A stretch of DNA of 64,000 bases, taken from Massilia antarctica. Its GTDB lineage: Bacteria; Pseudomonadota; Gammaproteobacteria; Burkholderiales; Burkholderiaceae_D. The translations under genes were made by a program, and so were the position numbers. Position 1 is the stretch's first letter; every line of letters starts with the position of its first letter. The notes under the pieces are model-generated. The model was not told where the DNA came from and did not search any database. It saw only the letters and a program-made list of their open reading frames with translations. Shown here piece by piece: positions 60,156 through 64,000 of the stretch. Location of the stretch: NCBI RefSeq assembly GCF_015689335.1, contig NZ_CP065053.1, positions 2,170,001 through 2,234,000 on the forward strand. The letters are read 5' to 3'.

Positions 60156-61147
60156 ACGTCCTTTGGTGGCTGGGACTGGCCGTGCTGGCGCTGCCGGTGC
60201 TGTGGCATCGCCAGCGGCGCCAGCGCATCCGCCAGGAGCCGCTGGCCACGGCGCGCTTCCTGCCGCGCGCCGATCCGCAGCAATTGCGCGTGTGGCGCTG
60301 GACCGAGCGCTTGCTGCTTCTGGTGCGCTGCCTGCTGCTGGTGGCCGTGATTGCCTGGCTGGCCGACCTGGTGCTGCCATGGCGCCGCGATGCGGTGCTG
60401 ATACTTGCCGGTACCGATACCGTCTGGGCCGAGCGCCAGATCAAACAGGCCGGTTTGTACGACGCCAGCTGGATTGCCGTCCCGGCGGACGATCCCTTCG
60501 GCTGGCTGGCCCGCCACGACCGCGAATGGCGGCCCGATTCGCGCCTGCTGGTACTCGGTAATGTGCCGATGCCCGCCATGCCGCCACGCTCGCGCCACCG
60601 GATCGAGGTGCGCAGCAAGGCGCCGCCGTTCGCAAGCACCGAGCAGCGCGTTGTCATCGTCAGCCAACGCGCCGGACGGTGGCGCGCCATGTTCGCCGCG
60701 CTCGATGGCCCGCGCCGCTACAAAATTGACGAAGTGCCCGACGGCACGGCCTATGGCGCGCCCGAACTGGTGATCTGGGACGTGCCGCAGGCGCCGCCCG
60801 CAAGCCTGCGCGCGCCGTTATGGTGGGCCGGCGACCAAGCCGCCTTCCCGGAGTTGAAAAAGGCGGCGCAGGCGGATGGCATCCGTTATGCCGACAGCGC
60901 GCGCGGGCGCGTCTGGGCATCGGGCGCATGGCCGCCAGCGGGCCCGGACGCCGCGCGCCGCCTGTTCGAGAGCTGGCAGCGGCTGCATTACGCGCCCGTG
61001 CCTTATACGATGCCGTCACAACTGATCGCGCCTGCGTCGTCGGCCACGCCGTTTCAAGCCAGCGGCGCCTTGCGCTATTTGCTCACCCTGATACTGCTTG
61101 GCTTGTTTGCAGTGGAACGGATACTGGCCCATGCAAGCCGACGCTGA
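60152..61147 (+). CDS. BatA-like membrane protein
   Basis: 331 residues with helices at about 1-20, 50-75 and 300-322. The N-terminal part (WWLGLAVLALPVLWHRQRR, then PLATARFLP, then a second helix) is the BatA/aerotolerance N-terminal domain. A periplasmic or cytoplasmic soluble region follows without VWA MIDAS residues. It is the membrane anchor expected for MoxR/DUF58 complexes. It overlaps both neighbours, which indicates strict coupling. Confidence 0.82.
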   Translation: MNVLWWLGLAVLALPVLWHRQRRQRIRQEPLATARFLPRADPQQLRVWRWTERLLLLVRCLLLVAVIAWLADLVLPWRRDAVLILAGTDTVWAERQIKQAGLYDASWIAVPADDPFGWLARHDREWRPDSRLLVLGNVPMPAMPPRSRHRIEVRSKAPPFASTEQRVVIVSQRAGRWRAMFAALDGPRRYKIDEVPDGTAYGAPELVIWDVPQAPPASLRAPLWWAGDQAAFPELKKAAQADGIRYADSARGRVWASGAWPPAGPDAARRLFESWQRLHYAPVPYTMPSQLIAPASSATPFQASGALRYLLTLILLGLFAVERILAHASRR

Positions 61148-63086
61148 CATCATCGACCAGTTGCAGTTCGCCGCCACGCGCCGGCGCGCGCCGCTGTGGT
61201 TTGCCACGATTCTCCCATGGTTGCTGCTGCTGTCGTTCCCCGGCATTGTGGCGTGGAGCGCGTGGGCGGTATGGGATTGCCGGCGCATGCGCGCGCGCGT
61301 GCGGCGCGACTGGATCGGCTGGATCGATGCCACCGTGCCCGCGCTGGAAGACAGCAGTGCGCTGCTGGCGGGGGCCACCAGCGCCATCGGCCAGCTCCAG
61401 CGCCGCCGCCTCCTGGCGCGCATCGCCACCACGCTCACCGACGACGTACTCGCGGCGATTGCCAGTGAGCGCGTGCGCTTCGATCCGCGCTGGCTCGCGT
61501 TGAGCGTGTGCGCGGCACTGGCGTTGTTCGCATGGCGCCAGGTGCAGGCCGTGCCATCCACGCCGCGCGAAATCAAGGCCTTGATCGCAAAGCAGACCAG
61601 TGAGATCACCGTGCGCGTAACGCCGCCCAAATACACAGGCGTGGCCATGTCCGACGGTGCGCCGCGCGAACTCCAGGTGCCGGAGCACAGCATTGTCGAA
61701 TGGTGCTTGCGCGCGCCGCAGCCGGTGGACACGCCCATTGAGCTGAGCGACGGCCAGACGCTCAAGATCGGCCGCGCATGCGCGCGTTGGGTCGCGGCGG
61801 AATCGGTGTTCTGGCGCTGGCGCGGTGCGCGCTACAACCTGCGCGTGATTGCCGACCAGGCGCCGGAGGTCACCATGTCGGCGCCGCGCGATATGGTTCA
61901 CACGCTCGCGCGCGATGCCGCCAGTGCCACCATCGCGCTGGCGGTGCGCGACGATTACCAGGTCCGGCGCGCCACCTTGCACCTGACCTTGGCGCGCGGC
62001 AGCGGCGAAAACATCCGCTTCAGCGACCGCGAACTGCCGCTGCCGGAGTCGAACGATCCGCGCACGCGCACCTGGCACAAGCAATGGACCTTGGCGGAGC
62101 TGGGCATGGAGCCGGGCGACGATCTGTATTTTTTCGTTCGCGCGACCGACAATGCCGAGCGAGCGCATACGACCGTCTCGCCCACCTACACCCTGCGCCT
62201 CCCCGGTCCGGTGGAAGAGAGCGACGACTCGTCGGCGCAGCCAATGCTGGTCAAGCCCGAGAACCTGCGCAGCCAGCGTCAGATCATCATCGACACCGAG
62301 CAGCTGCTGGCTGACCTGAAGGCGACGCCAGGCATGAACCCGGCCACCGTGCGTTCGCGCAGCGAGGCCATTGCCGACGACCAGGCCCAGTTGCGGCGCC
62401 GTTACGGCCAGTTCCTCGGTGAGGAGTCGACCCTGTTCGGCGGCGAGGAGCATCACGACAAGGAAGAGAAACACGACGTGGTTGCCGAATTCGGTCACAT
62501 GCACGACCAGGCCGAGAACGCGACCCTGTTCGACGAGTCGACCAAGAAGGTCCTGCGGCGCGCCCTGAGCGCCATGTGGGATGCCGAAAAATCCCTGCGC
62601 GCGATCACGCCGGCGAGCGCACTCGCGCCCGAACACAAGGCGTTGGAAGCGATCAAGCAGTTGCAGCAGGCCGACCGCATCTACCTGCACAAGACCGCCT
62701 TCGTGCCGCCCGCGCTCAAGGAAGAAATCCGCATGACCGGCGACGTCGTGGGTACCAAAAGCTACCGCCGCGAACAGGGCGCCGCGGCCGTGCCGATTCC
62801 CGGCGAGGTACGGCGCCTGATCGAAGCGCTCGACGCCGATGGCGCCTTGCCCGCCCTGTGGAGCCGCGACGCGCAGGCGTGGATTCGCGAACGCATCGCG
62901 AACGAAGCGCAGCGCCTGGAAGCGCAGCGCGCCGTGCAGGACGTGGCCGACGGCTGCGCAGACTGCCGCCCGGTACTGCGTGCCTGGCTGCGCGGCGCCA
63001 TCGACCGCGCGCCGATCCTGTTGCAGGCCAAGGCCACTCCACAAACCCCCTTTACCCGCGCCCTGCGCGACGGAGCTCCCCGATGA
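61131..63086 (+). CDS. DUF4175-like membrane protein
   Basis: A 651-residue protein with two N-terminal helices (about 28-50 and 130-148), then a long mixed domain of beta-rich repeats (YTGVAMSDGAPRELQVPEH, QAPEVTMSAPRDMVHTLARDAAS) and a helical coiled region near 400-500 with an acidic His-rich segment (GGEEHHDKEEKHDVV). This is the DUF4175 type found beside MoxR/DUF58/DUF4159 genes. Function unknown. It starts 17 bases before the stop of the BatA-like gene and overlaps the next gene by four bases (ATGA). Confidence 0.75.
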   Translation: MQADADIIDQLQFAATRRRAPLWFATILPWLLLLSFPGIVAWSAWAVWDCRRMRARVRRDWIGWIDATVPALEDSSALLAGATSAIGQLQRRRLLARIATTLTDDVLAAIASERVRFDPRWLALSVCAALALFAWRQVQAVPSTPREIKALIAKQTSEITVRVTPPKYTGVAMSDGAPRELQVPEHSIVEWCLRAPQPVDTPIELSDGQTLKIGRACARWVAAESVFWRWRGARYNLRVIADQAPEVTMSAPRDMVHTLARDAASATIALAVRDDYQVRRATLHLTLARGSGENIRFSDRELPLPESNDPRTRTWHKQWTLAELGMEPGDDLYFFVRATDNAERAHTTVSPTYTLRLPGPVEESDDSSAQPMLVKPENLRSQRQIIIDTEQLLADLKATPGMNPATVRSRSEAIADDQAQLRRRYGQFLGEESTLFGGEEHHDKEEKHDVVAEFGHMHDQAENATLFDESTKKVLRRALSAMWDAEKSLRAITPASALAPEHKALEAIKQLQQADRIYLHKTAFVPPALKEEIRMTGDVVGTKSYRREQGAAAVPIPGEVRRLIEALDADGALPALWSRDAQAWIRERIANEAQRLEAQRAVQDVADGCADCRPVLRAWLRGAIDRAPILLQAKATPQTPFTRALRDGAPR

Positions 63087-64000
63087 TCGCTGCCGGCCTG
63101 ATTTTCCTGATGGGGATCGGCAGCGCCGCCGTCTACCTGTGGCGGCGCCAGTGGATCGAGGCGCTGTTGATCGTGGTGGCCGCGGCGGCGCTGGGCGTGA
63201 TCGTCGGCGACTTTCCGATGCCGGCCGGGGTGGCCGGGACGCTGTCGATCGATTCGGAGGCCGAGGCCATCGACCTGAACGAGGCGGCGACCGTGAAGCT
63301 CACCGGCGATGGTTTGAGCGCCGCGCAATGGCACGACCTGCCGGCGCGGCCGCTGTTGTGGGAGACACCAGCTGGCGAGGTGCTGCACCTGGATTTTCCG
63401 CGTGACCTGCCCCTTGGGCGCATGTTCGCGCTGACTGTGCGCCGCAGCCAGGCGTCCAGCTGGCGCCTGCAACTGCTGGCCGAGAACCAGCAGGTGATCG
63501 CCGATGTCGCCGGCAATGGCGCGGCGCTGACGGTGCAGTGGCTGCCTCCGGTGGCCGAGACCTTGGTACTGACTGCGCGCATGCTCGATGGCCGCGGCAA
63601 GGTGGCGGCGCAGGGCCCGGTGCCGTTTTCGGTAGCGGCGCCGGTGCCGCTGCGGGTGATGGGGCGCTTTGGCGCACCCTCGTTCGATGCGCGCGCGCTC
63701 AATGACCTGCTGGTCGACAGCCATGCGGCGCTGGACTGGCAAGTCACCCTGGGCAAGACCGTCACGCGCAGCGAAAGCCCGGCGACGGCGCTCGCGCAGC
63801 CCAATCTGCTGGTGGCCGACGCCGCGCATATCGAGCATCTGGGCGATGGCCCGCGGGCAGCCTTGCTGGCCCAGGTGGCGGCGGGCACGCCGCTGGTGAT
63901 CCTGGCGGCGAACGCGCAGGACAAGCAGCTGTGGGCACGCGCCGTTCAGCTGGAATTGAGGGAGCAGGCGGATGCCCGGCCTTCCGGCACGCCGCTGGCG
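63083..64000 (+). CDS. Membrane-anchored protein of the MoxR block, 3'-truncated by window end
   Basis: At least 306 residues, open to the last base. Two helices at about 3-20 and 25-43 are followed by a beta-rich extracytoplasmic stretch (about 50-190) and then LLVADAAHIEHLGDGPRAALLAQVAAGTPLVILAAN, reminiscent of the glutamine-amidotransferase-like domain of BatA/DUF4159 proteins. It is translationally coupled (ATGA) to the DUF4175 gene. I do not recognise the full family. Confidence 0.75.
   Translation, partial: MIAAGLIFLMGIGSAAVYLWRRQWIEALLIVVAAAALGVIVGDFPMPAGVAGTLSIDSEAEAIDLNEAATVKLTGDGLSAAQWHDLPARPLLWETPAGEVLHLDFPRDLPLGRMFALTVRRSQASSWRLQLLAENQQVIADVAGNGAALTVQWLPPVAETLVLTARMLDGRGKVAAQGPVPFSVAAPVPLRVMGRFGAPSFDARALNDLLVDSHAALDWQVTLGKTVTRSESPATALAQPNLLVADAAHIEHLGDGPRAALLAQVAAGTPLVILAANAQDKQLWARAVQLELREQADARPSGTPLA

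Overview
The window is high-GC, densely coded DNA from a Gram-negative proteobacterium. Its gene content (two-component system with a solute-binding partner, TonB transport, NdvB-type glucan synthase, many exported peptidases, TldD/MoxR block, palindromic repeats) fits a beta-proteobacterium of the Massilia/Duganella/Janthinobacterium group (Oxalobacteraceae). That is inference from gene content; there is no rRNA or tRNA gene here to anchor it. I saw no transposase, phage gene or CRISPR array.

Layout. 1-8.4 kb: tail of a RelE-type toxin, then small housekeeping and stress genes (DUF1176 protein, VOC protein, alpha/beta hydrolase, L,D-transpeptidase, LysR regulator divergent from a pirin-DoxX pair, TerB-like protein). 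8.4-12.6 kb: leftward TonB-like protein and two M28 peptidases, one of which seems to have lost active-site residues. 12.9-16.2 kb: response regulator, periplasmic ABC-type binding protein and histidine kinase in one overlapping operon; a 95-bp palindromic repeat sits inside the 5' part of the binding-protein gene. 16.3-25.6 kb: M14 peptidase, two DUF885 peptidases, a Cys-rich SufR-like regulator divergent from an MFS transporter with two matching operator-like palindromes, a TPR protein, a Liv-type binding protein and a candidate small RNA. 25.6-28.4 kb: Lrp-type regulator divergent from a cysteine desulfurase / degenerate persulfide-dioxygenase-like / rhodanese fusion. 28.6-37.4 kb: one giant NdvB-type cyclic beta-glucan synthase. 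37.7-40.5 kb: secreted PHP-domain protein with Ig-like repeats, followed by a 245-bp MITE-like element that carries a terminator. 40.7-51.1 kb: GDT1-type transporter, M1 aminopeptidase, class C serine hydrolase, heme uptake pair (Fur-boxed TonB receptor plus a HemS-family protein with a signal peptide), Deg-type protease and an exported methyltransferase.

51.5-64 kb (running off the end) is the most unusual region. A two-gene unit, a Tat-signal-bearing TldD metalloprotease plus its TldE/PmbA-type partner, is present twice in tandem. It is followed without real gaps by DUF4159, MoxR ATPase, DUF58, BatA-like, DUF4175 and a further membrane gene. The spacing and start/stop overlaps suggest one transcription unit in which exported TldD/TldE proteases work with a MoxR chaperone and membrane-anchored partners.

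Across the window there is a marked excess of exported peptidases (two M28 proteins, M14, two DUF885, M1, Deg/HtrA, two TldD), consistent with an organism that lives by degrading protein or peptides.
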